From: Rubrivirga marina
Lineage (GTDB): Bacteria; Bacteroidota; Rhodothermia; Rhodothermales; Rubricoccaceae
NCBI RefSeq assembly: GCF_002283365.1
Contig: NZ_MQWD01000001.1
Coordinates: forward strand, 1,948,944 to 2,012,943
Direction of reading: 5' to 3'
DNA length: 64,000 nt
The translations under genes and the position numbers were made by a program. The stretch's first letter is position 1, and every line of letters begins with the position of its first letter. A model generated the notes under the pieces. The model saw only the letters and a program-made list of their open reading frames with translations, had not been told where the DNA came from and made no database searches. Shown here one piece after another: positions 1 through 7,982 of this stretch.

Positions 1-895
1 CCGCGCGGACGCGGTAGCCGTCAGCGCCCGGCACGAAGCGGACGCCGGCGGCCGCGCCGAGGTCCCCGAGGAGGGCGTCGAGGCGGGGGCGCTCGGCGTA
101 GAACGCCGAGACGTGGGCGTCGCGCGGGGTACCGGTCGCGTCGAAGGCCACGCCGTACCGGCGCGCCACCTCGCGGAGCACGGCCGACAGCGGGAGGTCG
201 TCGAACGCCAGCGCGCCGCCGCGCCAGGCGGCCGCCCGCCCGACGTCGGTCGCGTGCGCCTCGATCCCGCCCGCGTCGACGACGACGGCCTCGCCCGGCT
301 CGAGCCGGCGGCTCTCCCCGCTGCCCGTCCGGTCGACCCGGACGCGGCCGTGGACGAGCGCGACGGCCGTCGCGGCGTCCTCGGCCCAGGCCCGCACGTT
401 GAACGCGGTGCCGAGCACCTCGACGCGCGCGTTGTGGGTCGAGACCACGAACGGCACGCTCCCGGGCTCGACCTCGAAGAACGCCTCGCCCGCGAGGGCC
501 ACGCCGCGCTCGTCGCCGAACCGGCGCGGGTGGCGGAGGGTCGCGCCGCCGTTGAGCGTGACCGCCGAGCCGTCGGGCAGCGTCACTGCCAACAACTCGC
601 CCGCCGGCGCCTCGTGGAGGACGGGCCGGGCCCACCACACGAGCGCCAGCACGCCGAGGGCCGCCAGCGCCGCCGTCCCCCAGCCGAGGCGCCGGAGCGT
701 CCGCCCCGGGCGGGCCGTCGGGCGGTCCGCCGCGCGCCGCGCGCCGGGGGCGATCCGGGCACGGAGCGCCGGCCAGTCGGCGGTGGGGACGGCGGGGGCG
801 GCGGCGGCGAGGGCGTCCCAGACCCGGGCGAGGTCGTCGCCGTCGGGCTCGGCGTCGAGCGCCGCGCGGAGCTCGGGGGGGAGGTCAGAGGGCAT
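1..895 (-). CDS. FecR-family anti-sigma factor (3' end outside window)
   Basis: Reading the minus strand from the ATG at 895 gives an uninterrupted protein of about 298 residues that leaves the window with no stop. A cytoplasmic N-terminal part is followed by one membrane helix at about residues 80-97 (LGWGTAALAALGVLALVWWA), then a periplasmic FecR domain containing LPDGSAVTLNGGATLRHP and GTAFNVRAW, and a C-terminal region like DUF4974 (FDDLPLSAVLREVARRYGV). In FecI/FecR systems such proteins relay an outer-membrane signal from a TonB receptor to the ECF sigma factor. The start overlaps the end of the sigma gene by 11 bases, so the two are translationally coupled. By family habit the next gene, beyond base 1, should be a TonB-dependent receptor. 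The call is secure; the substrate is unknown. Confidence 0.88.
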   Translation of the reverse strand, partial: MPSDLPPELRAALDAEPDGDDLARVWDALAAAAPAVPTADWPALRARIAPGARRAADRPTARPGRTLRRLGWGTAALAALGVLALVWWARPVLHEAPAGELLAVTLPDGSAVTLNGGATLRHPRRFGDERGVALAGEAFFEVEPGSVPFVVSTHNARVEVLGTAFNVRAWAEDAATAVALVHGRVRVDRTGSGESRRLEPGEAVVVDAGGIEAHATDVGRAAAWRGGALAFDDLPLSAVLREVARRYGVAFDATGTPRDAHVSAFYAERPRLDALLGDLGAAAGVRFVPGADGYRVRA

Positions 896-1460
896 CGGGG
901 GCGTACGTCTGGAGGCGTTCTCGGAGGGTCCGGAGGCCACGGACGATGTGGTTGTTGACGGTGCGGACCGAGCACGCCATGACCTCGGCGGCCTCGGCGT
1001 GCGAGAGCCCGTCGAACCGCGTGAGCGCGATCGCCGTCCGCTGGCGGTCGGGGAGGGCGGCGAGCGACGCGCGGAGGTGCGCGGCGAGCGAGGCCCCGTG
1101 GGCGGCGTCGTCGGGCCGCGGCGGGCGGGCCCGGTCGAGGGCGTCCGCGTGCTCGTCGAGGAGGGCCCGGCGGGTGCCCGCGTCGCGGGCCGCGTTGAGC
1201 AGGCGGTTGCGGACCGCCCGGGCGAGGTAGGCGCGGACGGACTGCGCGGGGTCGAGCCGCGCGCGCGTTTCCCAGAGGCGGGCGAACGCCTCCTGCACCG
1301 CGTCGTCGGCCTCGGCCGGCGCGTCGGCGAGCGAGCGGGCGATGCGCGTGAGCATGGGGTGGAGGTGGCGGTAGAGCGCCTCGAAGGCGTCGAGGTCGCC
1401 GGCCCGGACCCGCCGAGCCCACTCGTCGAGCGGCGGGTCGGCGTCGGAGGGGGGCGTCAC
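885..1460 (-). CDS. ECF RNA polymerase sigma factor (FecI-like)
   Basis: The 191-residue protein has the two sigma-70 regions expected of an ECF factor. Region 2 (about residues 25-95) includes ADDAVQEAFARLWETRARLD, and region 4 (about 125-180) includes LPDRQRTAIALTRFDGLSHA, followed by a helix-turn-helix ending in VRTVNNHIVRGLRTLRERL. The length is typical of Bacteroidota ECF sigma factors that work with FecR. It is the first gene of a minus-strand pair with the FecR anti-sigma, with 11 bases of overlap. It should direct transcription of a TonB receptor operon lying to the left of the window. The 208 bases between this start and the divergent DUF4397 gene presumably carry both promoters; I could not assign them. 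Confidence 0.92.
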   Translation of the reverse strand: MTPPSDADPPLDEWARRVRAGDLDAFEALYRHLHPMLTRIARSLADAPAEADDAVQEAFARLWETRARLDPAQSVRAYLARAVRNRLLNAARDAGTRRALLDEHADALDRARPPRPDDAAHGASLAAHLRASLAALPDRQRTAIALTRFDGLSHAEAAEVMACSVRTVNNHIVRGLRTLRERLQTYAPDAL

Positions 1461-1668
1461 GGGGCGGGGTCTGAGGGGGCGCTTTCAAGATGTACCCGCG
1501 ACGGCCAGCCAGTGACCAGTCGGCACGGCGGCCCCTCAGGAGGCTCCTGATCCGCCCCGTGGGGACTGGTCATGGCCCCGGGGGTGGCGGGTAGCCCTCG
1601 CGTCCGACGGCCCCGGAGGCGGTCGCCTCCGCCGGCGGACGTCCTGTTCCACTCCTCTTTCTCCTCCC

Positions 1669-2706
1669 ATGTCCCTGGCCACTCGTCCCCTCCTGCTCGG
1701 CGCGCTCGCCGTGCTCCTCACCCTCCCGGCGGCGGCCCAGATTCGCCTCCAGGTGATCCACAACGCCGCCGACCCGGCGGCCTCCGAGGTCGACGTCTAC
1801 GTCAACGGCGCCCTCACGCTCGACGACTTCGCCTTCCGCACGGCGACCCCGTTCCTCGACCTGCCGTCCGACACCGACCTGACGGTCGCCGTCGCCCCCG
1901 GCACGTCGACGAGCGACGCCGACGCCGTCTTCTCGCAGACCTTCGACCTGCCCGAAGGCACGTACCAGCTCGTCGCCAACGGCGTCCTGTCGCCCGACGA
2001 CTTCGCCGACAACCCGGACGGCGTCGACACCGGGTTCCAGCTCCTCGCGGGCACCGACGCCCAGGAAGAGTCGAAGGACCCGGAGGCGGTCGCGGTCCGC
2101 GTGGTCCACGGCGCGACCGACGCGCCGACGGTCGACGTCCGGACCGGCGGCACGGTCCTCGTCGACGACGCGACGTACACAGACGTTACGGGCTACCTCT
2201 CGGTCCCGCCCGCGGCCTACACACTCGACGTGACGACGGCCGACGGCTCGACGACGGCGGCCACGTTCGGCGCCGACCTCTCGGGCGCGGCCGGCGGCGC
2301 GGTGACCGTGCTCGCCTCGGGCTTCCTCTCGCCCGCCGACGACCAGGACGGCCCGGCCTTCGGGCTGCTGGCGGTCTTCCCCGACGGGACGGCCGCGCTC
2401 CTGCCGGTCGGGCCCGTCGCGGCCGACCCGGCGCCCGAGGCGGGCGTGCTCGGCCTCGCCGTGCCCGCGCCGAACCCGGTCGTCGGGCAGGCCCGCGTGG
2501 CGTTCTCGCTCGACGCGCCCGGCCCGGCCCGCCTCGCCGTGTTCGACGCGCTCGGCCGCCGCGTCGCCACCCTCGCGGAGGGCGACTTCGGGGCCGACCG
2601 CTACGAGGCGTTGTTCGACGCGCGCGGCCTCGCCGCCGGGGCGTACGTCGTCCGCCTCGCGACCGACGCCGGCGTCCGCACCCGGACGCTGACGGTCCTG
2701 CGCTGA
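1669..2706 (+). CDS. Secreted DUF4397-domain protein with T9SS sorting domain
   Basis: The 345-residue protein begins with a signal peptide ending in LTLPAAAQ. Two DUF4397-type beta-sandwich repeats follow, at about residues 25-130 (VIHNAADPAASEVDVYVNGA) and 135-250 (RVVHGATDAPTVDVRTGG). The last 80 residues are a type A T9SS C-terminal domain (APNPVVGQARVAFSLDAPG, LGRRVATL, AGAYVVRL). It is therefore expected to be exported by T9SS and attached to the cell surface or released. DUF4397 proteins have no established biochemical role and are often surface structural or adhesion-like. It stands alone, divergent from the sigma gene, and is followed by a strong hairpin. Confidence 0.85.
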   Translation: MSLATRPLLLGALAVLLTLPAAAQIRLQVIHNAADPAASEVDVYVNGALTLDDFAFRTATPFLDLPSDTDLTVAVAPGTSTSDADAVFSQTFDLPEGTYQLVANGVLSPDDFADNPDGVDTGFQLLAGTDAQEESKDPEAVAVRVVHGATDAPTVDVRTGGTVLVDDATYTDVTGYLSVPPAAYTLDVTTADGSTTAATFGADLSGAAGGAVTVLASGFLSPADDQDGPAFGLLAVFPDGTAALLPVGPVAADPAPEAGVLGLAVPAPNPVVGQARVAFSLDAPGPARLAVFDALGRRVATLAEGDFGADRYEALFDARGLAAGAYVVRLATDAGVRTRTLTVLR

Positions 2707-2734
2707 CACACCGGCGAGTCGTTGCCAAGTCGCT

Positions 2735-2765
2735 GCGGCGCCCTTCCGTTGTGGGAGGGCGCCGC
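2735..2765 (+). terminator. GC-rich hairpin after the DUF4397 gene
   Basis: A 10-bp perfect stem (GCGGCGCCCT pairing with AGGGCGCCGC), extended by three more pairs around a GTTGT loop, lies 28 bases after the DUF4397 stop. No T-run follows, so it is either a Rho-independent-like stop with a weak tail or an mRNA 3'-end stabiliser. Confidence 0.6.
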
Positions 2766-2834
2766 GGTGCGTCGGGGGGAGCCGATCTCCCCGGCCGCGC
2801 GTGTACGAGGCGGCCCCCTCGCTCCCGCCTCCCG

Positions 2835-3266
2835 ATGATCGACGCCCGCGCCGTCCACCACCTCGGCATCGCCGTCCGCTCGCTCGACGCCCACCGCGAC
2901 TACTACGAGCGCGTGCTCGGCGCGCGGTTCGAGGGCGTCGAGGAGGTCCCCGACCAGGGCGTCCGGGTGGCGTTCTACGCCGTCGGGCCCCCGACCGCGC
3001 CGGTCCGCCTCGAACTCCTCGAGCCGACGCGCGACGACTCGGCCGTGGCCCGCTTTCTCGACGCGCGGGGCGAAGGGCTCCACCACGTGGCCTACGCCGT
3101 CGACGACATCGCGTCCCGGCTGGCGGCGCTCCAGGCCGGCGGCGTCCGGCTCGTCGACGAGGCGCCGCGCCGGGGCAGCCACGACGCCCAGATCGCGTTC
3201 CTCCACCCGACGGCGACCGGCGGCGTCCTGACGGAGCTCTACGAGCCGGCCTCGGGCCACGGGTGA
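2835..3266 (+). CDS. mce: Methylmalonyl-CoA epimerase
   Basis: The 143-residue protein is one vicinal-oxygen-chelate (glyoxalase-fold) module, the normal size for methylmalonyl-CoA epimerase. It interconverts (R)- and (S)-methylmalonyl-CoA between propionyl-CoA carboxylase and methylmalonyl-CoA mutase. Expected metal-ligand motifs are visible: VHHLGIAV near the start, LELLEPT around residue 58, GLHHVAYAVDD around 80 and LTELYEP at the end. The ATG at 2835 is chosen because it lies just before the first beta strand; the frame stays open a long way upstream only because of GC bias. No other pathway gene is adjacent. A generic VOC protein is the alternative but the match is good. Confidence 0.85.
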   Translation: MIDARAVHHLGIAVRSLDAHRDYYERVLGARFEGVEEVPDQGVRVAFYAVGPPTAPVRLELLEPTRDDSAVARFLDARGEGLHHVAYAVDDIASRLAALQAGGVRLVDEAPRRGSHDAQIAFLHPTATGGVLTELYEPASGHG

Positions 3267-3339
3267 CATCGTGGGATCGTGGGAGGGCTGGGCCAGGCGG
3301 ATGGGGCTAGTCTCCGCCGGCTCCATCCCCCCTGACCCC

Positions 3340-4098
3340 ATGGCCCTCTCCTGGTACTTCTACGGCGACATCGACTGCTACTTCCGCGGCGGCACGTCGG
3401 GCACCGTCACCGACCTCGCCGACGCACTCGCCGCGAGCGGCAACGCGCAGGGCATCGTCGACACCATCGGGTCCTCGACGACGCCCCCGGGGCTGGCGGA
3501 CTCCGTGGCGGGCCTGATCGCGACCGCGGGCGACCGCTGGCCGGGCATCCCGGTCTGGACCGCGGCCGACTGGCCGCTCGACTGGCAGGTCAAGGTCTAC
3601 CCGTCGAGCCAGAGCGGCGTCGACCGGCTCGTGATGCAGCCTGGGGCTGTGGCCTTCCAGTGGCCGCCGGAGGGCGGCGGGAGCCTCAACGTCAACCTGA
3701 CCCCGTCCATCGAGCCCGACGTCGCCGACCCCGACACGGTCCGCTATGGCGACGCGCTGATGCAGGCCGTGGACCAGATGGTCGTGACCCCGGCCGGGCG
3801 GGCGCGGGTGACCCGGGCGGCCGGCGGCGGGCCGGTCGAGACCGTCGACGCCCTCGCGATCCTGAAGCAGATCGACCCGGACCTGGGCAAGACGAAGGCG
3901 CCGCCGGCCAGCTTTACGGTCGCCCTCGACTCGACCCTCACGACGGTCGACACGCGGCTCGAGGTCAACGCCAACGGCGGCGTCCACCTCCAGGTCGGCT
4001 GGATCGCCGTCTCGGGCGGGAGGTCCGAGGAGGACGCCGAGGCGGAGGACGTCGGCCCGGTGATGATGCGGGAGTACCCGTGCGGCTCGTTCAACTAG
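3340..4098 (+). CDS. Hypothetical protein, unrecognised
   Basis: This is a 252-residue protein from the ATG at 3340. I do not recognise a family. It has no signal peptide or membrane helix and begins MALSWYFYGDIDCYFRGGTS. It is rich in Trp, Tyr and acidic residues, with a central Pro/Trp stretch (DRWPGIPVWTAADWPLDW) and a C-terminal part dominated by predicted beta strands (TVALDSTLTTVDTRLEVNAN). It ends in an acidic stretch followed by MMREYPCGSFN. The composition suits a soluble cytoplasmic protein or a beta-rich effector-like domain. It lies between mce and the propeller sensor kinase on the same strand, with 52 bases to the kinase start. Codon usage looks native. Confidence 0.6.
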   Translation: MALSWYFYGDIDCYFRGGTSGTVTDLADALAASGNAQGIVDTIGSSTTPPGLADSVAGLIATAGDRWPGIPVWTAADWPLDWQVKVYPSSQSGVDRLVMQPGAVAFQWPPEGGGSLNVNLTPSIEPDVADPDTVRYGDALMQAVDQMVVTPAGRARVTRAAGGGPVETVDALAILKQIDPDLGKTKAPPASFTVALDSTLTTVDTRLEVNANGGVHLQVGWIAVSGGRSEEDAEAEDVGPVMMREYPCGSFN

Positions 4099-4150
4099 CC
4101 GCCGGCGGGCGCGTCTGGGCCTATGTTCGCGGCCCCCGCAGCCCGTGCCC

Positions 4151-7078
4151 ATGCGCGTCGCCGTCTGGCTGGCGCTCCTCGCGTTCGCCGCCGGCGCGGC
4201 GGCCCAACCGCCGCCGCTCCAGTTCCGCCATCTCGGCCTCCCCGACGGCCTGAGCAGCTTCGCCGTGACGGCCATCGAGGCCGACGACGAGGGGTTCGTC
4301 TGGCTCGGCTCGGAGGCCGCGGCGGACCGCTACGACGGCGTTCGGGTCCGACCGCACGGGATCGGGGCGGAGGAGGAGGGCGGCTACGTCTACGCGCTCG
4401 CCACGACGCCGGACGGCGCCGTGTGGGCCGGCGGAGCGGGGGGGCTGTGGCGCTGGGGGGCGGGCGCGACGTCGTTCCGGCGGGTCCGCCTCGGCGACGG
4501 CGTCGAGGTCCGCGCGCTCGCCGTGGGCGCCGCCGACGAGGGGCACCCGGTCTGGGTGGGGACGGTCGGTGGAGGGCTCTTCCGGATCGGGGGCGGCGAG
4601 GTCCGGCGGTTCTCGGCCGTGCGCGGGCACGTCGCCTCCGACACCGTCCGGGCGCTCGTCGCGCGGGCGGGCGGGGGCGTGGTCGCGGCGACGACGGGTG
4701 GGCTGAGCTGGGTCGGGCGCGGGCCGGCCCGTCACGACCGGTCGCTCGCGGACGTCCGGGCGCTCGCCGAGGTCGGGGGGAGGCTGTGGGCGGGCCGCGA
4801 GACGGGCGACGTGGTCGGGATCGGCGACGGGCGGCGCCAGCGGCTGGTGGGCGAGGGGGCGCCGGTGTGGGCGCTGGCGCCATCCACCGTCCGGCCGGGT
4901 CACGTGTGGGTCGGGTACCGTGGCGGCGGCGTCCGCCTGCTCGACGTCCGGACGGGCACGCTCGGGCCGATGCCGCCCGCGACGGGGCTGGCCGAGGCGT
5001 TCGACCGGGCCGAGGTGCTGTCGCTCGTCGAGCGCGACGGCGTGCTCTGGATCGGGACCACACGCGGGGCCTACCACGCCGACGCGGCCCTCCCGCGGTT
5101 CACGGCCTACCGGGGCGGCGGTGGGCCCCTCGCGGTCCCCGAGGTCATCGGCGTCCACCTGTCGCCGAGCGACCCGGACGTCGTCTGGGCCGGGACCGTC
5201 CAGGGCGGCCTCCACCGGATCGGCCGGCGGACCGGACGGGCCGAGCGGTGGTTCGACGCGCCGCACCCGCTCGCCGTCCTCTTCGCCATCCAGGAAGGCG
5301 ACGAGGGTGACGTGTGGCTCGGCGGCCGGGGCGCGACGCTGTGGCGGTTCCGCCCCGAGGCCGGCGAAAGCGAGCCGTTCGAGCTCGCGCCCGGCCGCGG
5401 CGGCGCCGGCCTCATCGCCGACCTGACGCCGAGCCGGCGGTTTCCGGGCCACCTGTGGGTGAGTACGAGCGAGGCCGGCCTCGTCCGGTTCGACACGCGT
5501 GCGCGGCGCGTCGTGGCCCGCCACGTCGCGCTCGAGGGGCCGGGCCGGATCCCGGCCACCGACGTGTGGCAGGCCGTCGAGGCCGACGGCGCCCTCTGGG
5601 TGGCGACCGATGGCGAGGGGCTCTGGCAGATCGACCTGGCCTCGGGGCGGGCCGAGCGCGTGGCGCCGGAGTGCGGCCTCGGCGCCCGGCTCCTCTCGCT
5701 CGCCGCCGCGCCGGGCGGGCCCCTGTGGGTCGGCGGGCGGGACCGCCAGCTCGCCCGCCTCGACCGCGACGCGGACGGGCGCCCGACCGGCGCGTGCCGG
5801 ATCTACGGCCCGTCCGACGGGCTCCCGCCGGAGGGCGTCGGCGGCCTGTTCGTCGACGGGCGCGGCGACGTGTGGCTCAGCACGAACCTCGGGCTCGTCC
5901 GCTTCGACCCCGAGGCCGAGGTGTTCACGCCGTTCGCCGAGGCCGACGGGCTCGCGACGTCGGAGCTCTACTGGTACGCCCGCGACCAGGGCCCGACGGG
6001 CGAGATCGCCGTCGGCGGGGCCGGCGGGCTGACCGTCTTCGACCCCGACGCCGTGTCCATCGACGACGCGCCGGCCCCGGTCGTGCTCACGGGCCTCCGC
6101 GTCGACGGGCAGCGGCGCCCGCTCGCGGCGCTCGACGGCGGGCTCGTCGTCCCGCACCGCGAGAACGACGTGGCCTTCGAGTACGCCGCGCTCGACCTCC
6201 GCCAGCCCGGCAAGACGCGCTACCGCGTCCGCCTCGTCGGCGCGGCCGACCGGTGGGCCGCGGCCGGCCCGGAGACGCGCTACCCGGCCCTCGAGCCGGG
6301 CCACTACACGTTCGAGGTCGCGGCCACGAACCGCGACGGCTACTGGAGCGCGCCGGTGTCGGTCCCGCTCCGCGTGCGGCCCCCGTTCTGGCGGACGGTC
6401 CCGTTCTGGCTCCTCGTCGTCGGCCTCGTCGGCGCCGTCGGGTTCTCGGCCCACCGCTACCGGATCGCCCAGATCCAGCGCGTCGAGCGGACGCGCCGCC
6501 GGATCGCCGACGACCTCCACGACGGGATCGGGAGCAAGATCTCGAGCGTGGCTCTCCGCCTCGACATGGTCGGGCGGACGGCCGCCCTGCCCGACGCCGC
6601 GCGTGACACGCTCGCCACGCTCTCGTCGACGGCTCGCTCGGTCGTCGGCGACCTCCGCGACACCGTCTGGCTCGTCGACGCCGAGCACGACGACCTCGCC
6701 TCGGTCGTCTCGCGGATGGAGCAGTTCGCCGTCGCCACGCTCGATCGGCGCGGGACGGTCGAGGCCCCGGCGGAGGTCCCGCCCCGGACGCTCTCGATGG
6801 AGGCCCGCCGCGACCTCTACCTCCTCTTTACCGAGGCCCTCCACAACGCCGTCCGCCACGCCGAGGCGGACCGGGTCGACGTCCGCATCGAGGCCGACGC
6901 CGAGCGCGTGGCCTTCGCCGTCGAGGACGACGGGACGGGCTTCGACCCCGCCACCGCCGAGGCCGGCCGCGGCCTGACGACGATGCGCCGCCGGGCCGAG
7001 GCCCTCGGCGGCGCCGTCTCCTGGACGCCCCGCGAGGGCGGCGGCACGGCCGTCCGGTTCGAGGCCGATCTCGGGTGA
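4151..7078 (+). CDS. Propeller-type sensor histidine kinase (Reg_prop/Y_Y_Y/HisKA_3)
   Basis: The protein has 975 residues from the ATG at 4151 (a GTG two codons earlier is possible). A signal peptide ends at AAAQP. Residues 25-680 hold repeated two-component-propeller blades with recurring VWVG, LWIGTT and GDVWL motifs, followed by a Y_Y_Y domain (about 685-755, YRVRLVGAADRW) and one membrane helix (about 760-780). The cytoplasmic kinase begins with a HisKA_3 dimerisation helix (RRIADDLHDGIGSKISS; phospho-acceptor His about 789) and ends in an HATPase_c domain (TEALHNAVRH; DDGTGFD). In Bacteroidota such kinases often sense periplasmic oligosaccharides. The response regulator starts 61 bases downstream, so they form one two-component operon. 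The ligand is unknown. Confidence 0.92.
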   Translation: MRVAVWLALLAFAAGAAAQPPPLQFRHLGLPDGLSSFAVTAIEADDEGFVWLGSEAAADRYDGVRVRPHGIGAEEEGGYVYALATTPDGAVWAGGAGGLWRWGAGATSFRRVRLGDGVEVRALAVGAADEGHPVWVGTVGGGLFRIGGGEVRRFSAVRGHVASDTVRALVARAGGGVVAATTGGLSWVGRGPARHDRSLADVRALAEVGGRLWAGRETGDVVGIGDGRRQRLVGEGAPVWALAPSTVRPGHVWVGYRGGGVRLLDVRTGTLGPMPPATGLAEAFDRAEVLSLVERDGVLWIGTTRGAYHADAALPRFTAYRGGGGPLAVPEVIGVHLSPSDPDVVWAGTVQGGLHRIGRRTGRAERWFDAPHPLAVLFAIQEGDEGDVWLGGRGATLWRFRPEAGESEPFELAPGRGGAGLIADLTPSRRFPGHLWVSTSEAGLVRFDTRARRVVARHVALEGPGRIPATDVWQAVEADGALWVATDGEGLWQIDLASGRAERVAPECGLGARLLSLAAAPGGPLWVGGRDRQLARLDRDADGRPTGACRIYGPSDGLPPEGVGGLFVDGRGDVWLSTNLGLVRFDPEAEVFTPFAEADGLATSELYWYARDQGPTGEIAVGGAGGLTVFDPDAVSIDDAPAPVVLTGLRVDGQRRPLAALDGGLVVPHRENDVAFEYAALDLRQPGKTRYRVRLVGAADRWAAAGPETRYPALEPGHYTFEVAATNRDGYWSAPVSVPLRVRPPFWRTVPFWLLVVGLVGAVGFSAHRYRIAQIQRVERTRRRIADDLHDGIGSKISSVALRLDMVGRTAALPDAARDTLATLSSTARSVVGDLRDTVWLVDAEHDDLASVVSRMEQFAVATLDRRGTVEAPAEVPPRTLSMEARRDLYLLFTEALHNAVRHAEADRVDVRIEADAERVAFAVEDDGTGFDPATAEAGRGLTTMRRRAEALGGAVSWTPREGGGTAVRFEADLG

Positions 7079-7139
7079 TCACGTGAGGCCCCGCCCTCGC
7101 CCCCGTGCTACCCTACGTTTCACCGGTCGCCCGCCATCC

Positions 7140-7820
7140 ATGCCCGCATCCGATCTGTCTTCCGCCGTCGTCTGGCTCGTCGAAGACGACGCCGACTACC
7201 GCGAGGCCGTCGCCGAGCTCGTGCGCGCCCACGTCCGCTCGGTCGAGACGTTCGGGAGCGTCGAGGCCGTCCTCGCCCGCGTCGACGGGATCGGGACCGG
7301 CACGCTGGAGGGCGGCTGGCCCGAGGTCGTCCTCCTCGACGTGAACCTCCCGGGCGTGACCGGCATCGAGGGCCTGAGCGAGCTGAAGTCGCGGCTGCCC
7401 GGCTCCGTCGTCGTGATGCTGACGATCCGCGACGACGCCGACACGATCTACGCCGCGCTGGGGGCCGGCGCGAGCGGGTACCTCCTCAAGAGCGCCTCGC
7501 CCGACGAGCTGTTGGGCGCCATCCGCGAGGCCCGTGCCGGCGGGATGCTCATGCAGCGCCAGGTGGCCCGCCTCGTGCTGGCGTCGTTCGAGGCCAAGAA
7601 GCCCGCGCCCGACTACGGCCTCACGAAGCGCGAGACGGAGGTCCTCGCCGAGATGGTCGACGGCCACACGCAGCCCCAGATCGCCGACCGGCTGTTCGTC
7701 AGCCTCAGCACGGTCAACAGCCACGTGCAGAGCATCTACGCCAAGCTCCACGTCCACAACGGGAGCGCGGCCGTGGCCAAGGCCGTCCGCGAGCGGCTCG
7801 TGGAGTCGAGCGAGGCGTAG
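7140..7820 (+). CDS. NarL/FixJ-family response regulator
   Basis: The 226-residue protein has an N-terminal receiver domain (about residues 8-125) with the DD pair at VEDDADY, the phospho-acceptor Asp67 in VVLLDVNLPG and the conserved Lys in GYLLKSAS. A C-terminal LuxR-type helix-turn-helix (about 155-220) contains LTKRETEVLAEMVDGHTQPQ and RLFVSLSTVNSHVQSIYAKL. The upstream HisKA_3 kinase is the obvious partner. ATG 7140 is preferred over an in-frame GTG at 7083 because the extra arginine-rich residues do not fit a receiver domain. Its targets are not evident from this window. Confidence 0.92.
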   Translation: MPASDLSSAVVWLVEDDADYREAVAELVRAHVRSVETFGSVEAVLARVDGIGTGTLEGGWPEVVLLDVNLPGVTGIEGLSELKSRLPGSVVVMLTIRDDADTIYAALGAGASGYLLKSASPDELLGAIREARAGGMLMQRQVARLVLASFEAKKPAPDYGLTKRETEVLAEMVDGHTQPQIADRLFVSLSTVNSHVQSIYAKLHVHNGSAAVAKAVRERLVESSEA

Positions 7821-7902
7821 GCGGATTTCGGCGGGGTCGGCCGCTTCATGCGGGCCGGTCGCCGGGGGCGAGGCGTGATGGGCCCCGCCTCGGGCAACGC
7901 CA

Positions 7903-7926
7903 GGGGGGCGGGGAGGGGGGGGCGGG
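7903..7926 (+). other. G-run cluster (candidate G-quadruplex) between convergent genes
   Basis: Four runs of 6, 4, 8 and 3 guanines separated by single bases lie between the convergent response-regulator and sensor-kinase genes. This fits the classical G-quadruplex pattern with very short loops on the plus strand. Whether it forms, or serves as a transcription boundary, is inference. Confidence 0.5.
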
Positions 7927-7982
7927 CCGGACTCACGAGCCGCAGTCCGACGTGCCCGATGCCGCGCCCGTCTCGGTCCCCC

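Noticed and set aside
1-1460. FecI/FecR pair considered as the regulator of the FecA-like receptor at 20774
   Set aside because: That receptor has no STN signalling domain and lies 19 kb away; the expected partner is downstream of fecR, beyond base 1.
583-1488. A 301-residue minus-strand frame covering both sigma and FecR genes
   Set aside because: It is the wrong frame for both; the sigma and FecR frames give textbook domains while this one is Pro/Arg low-complexity.
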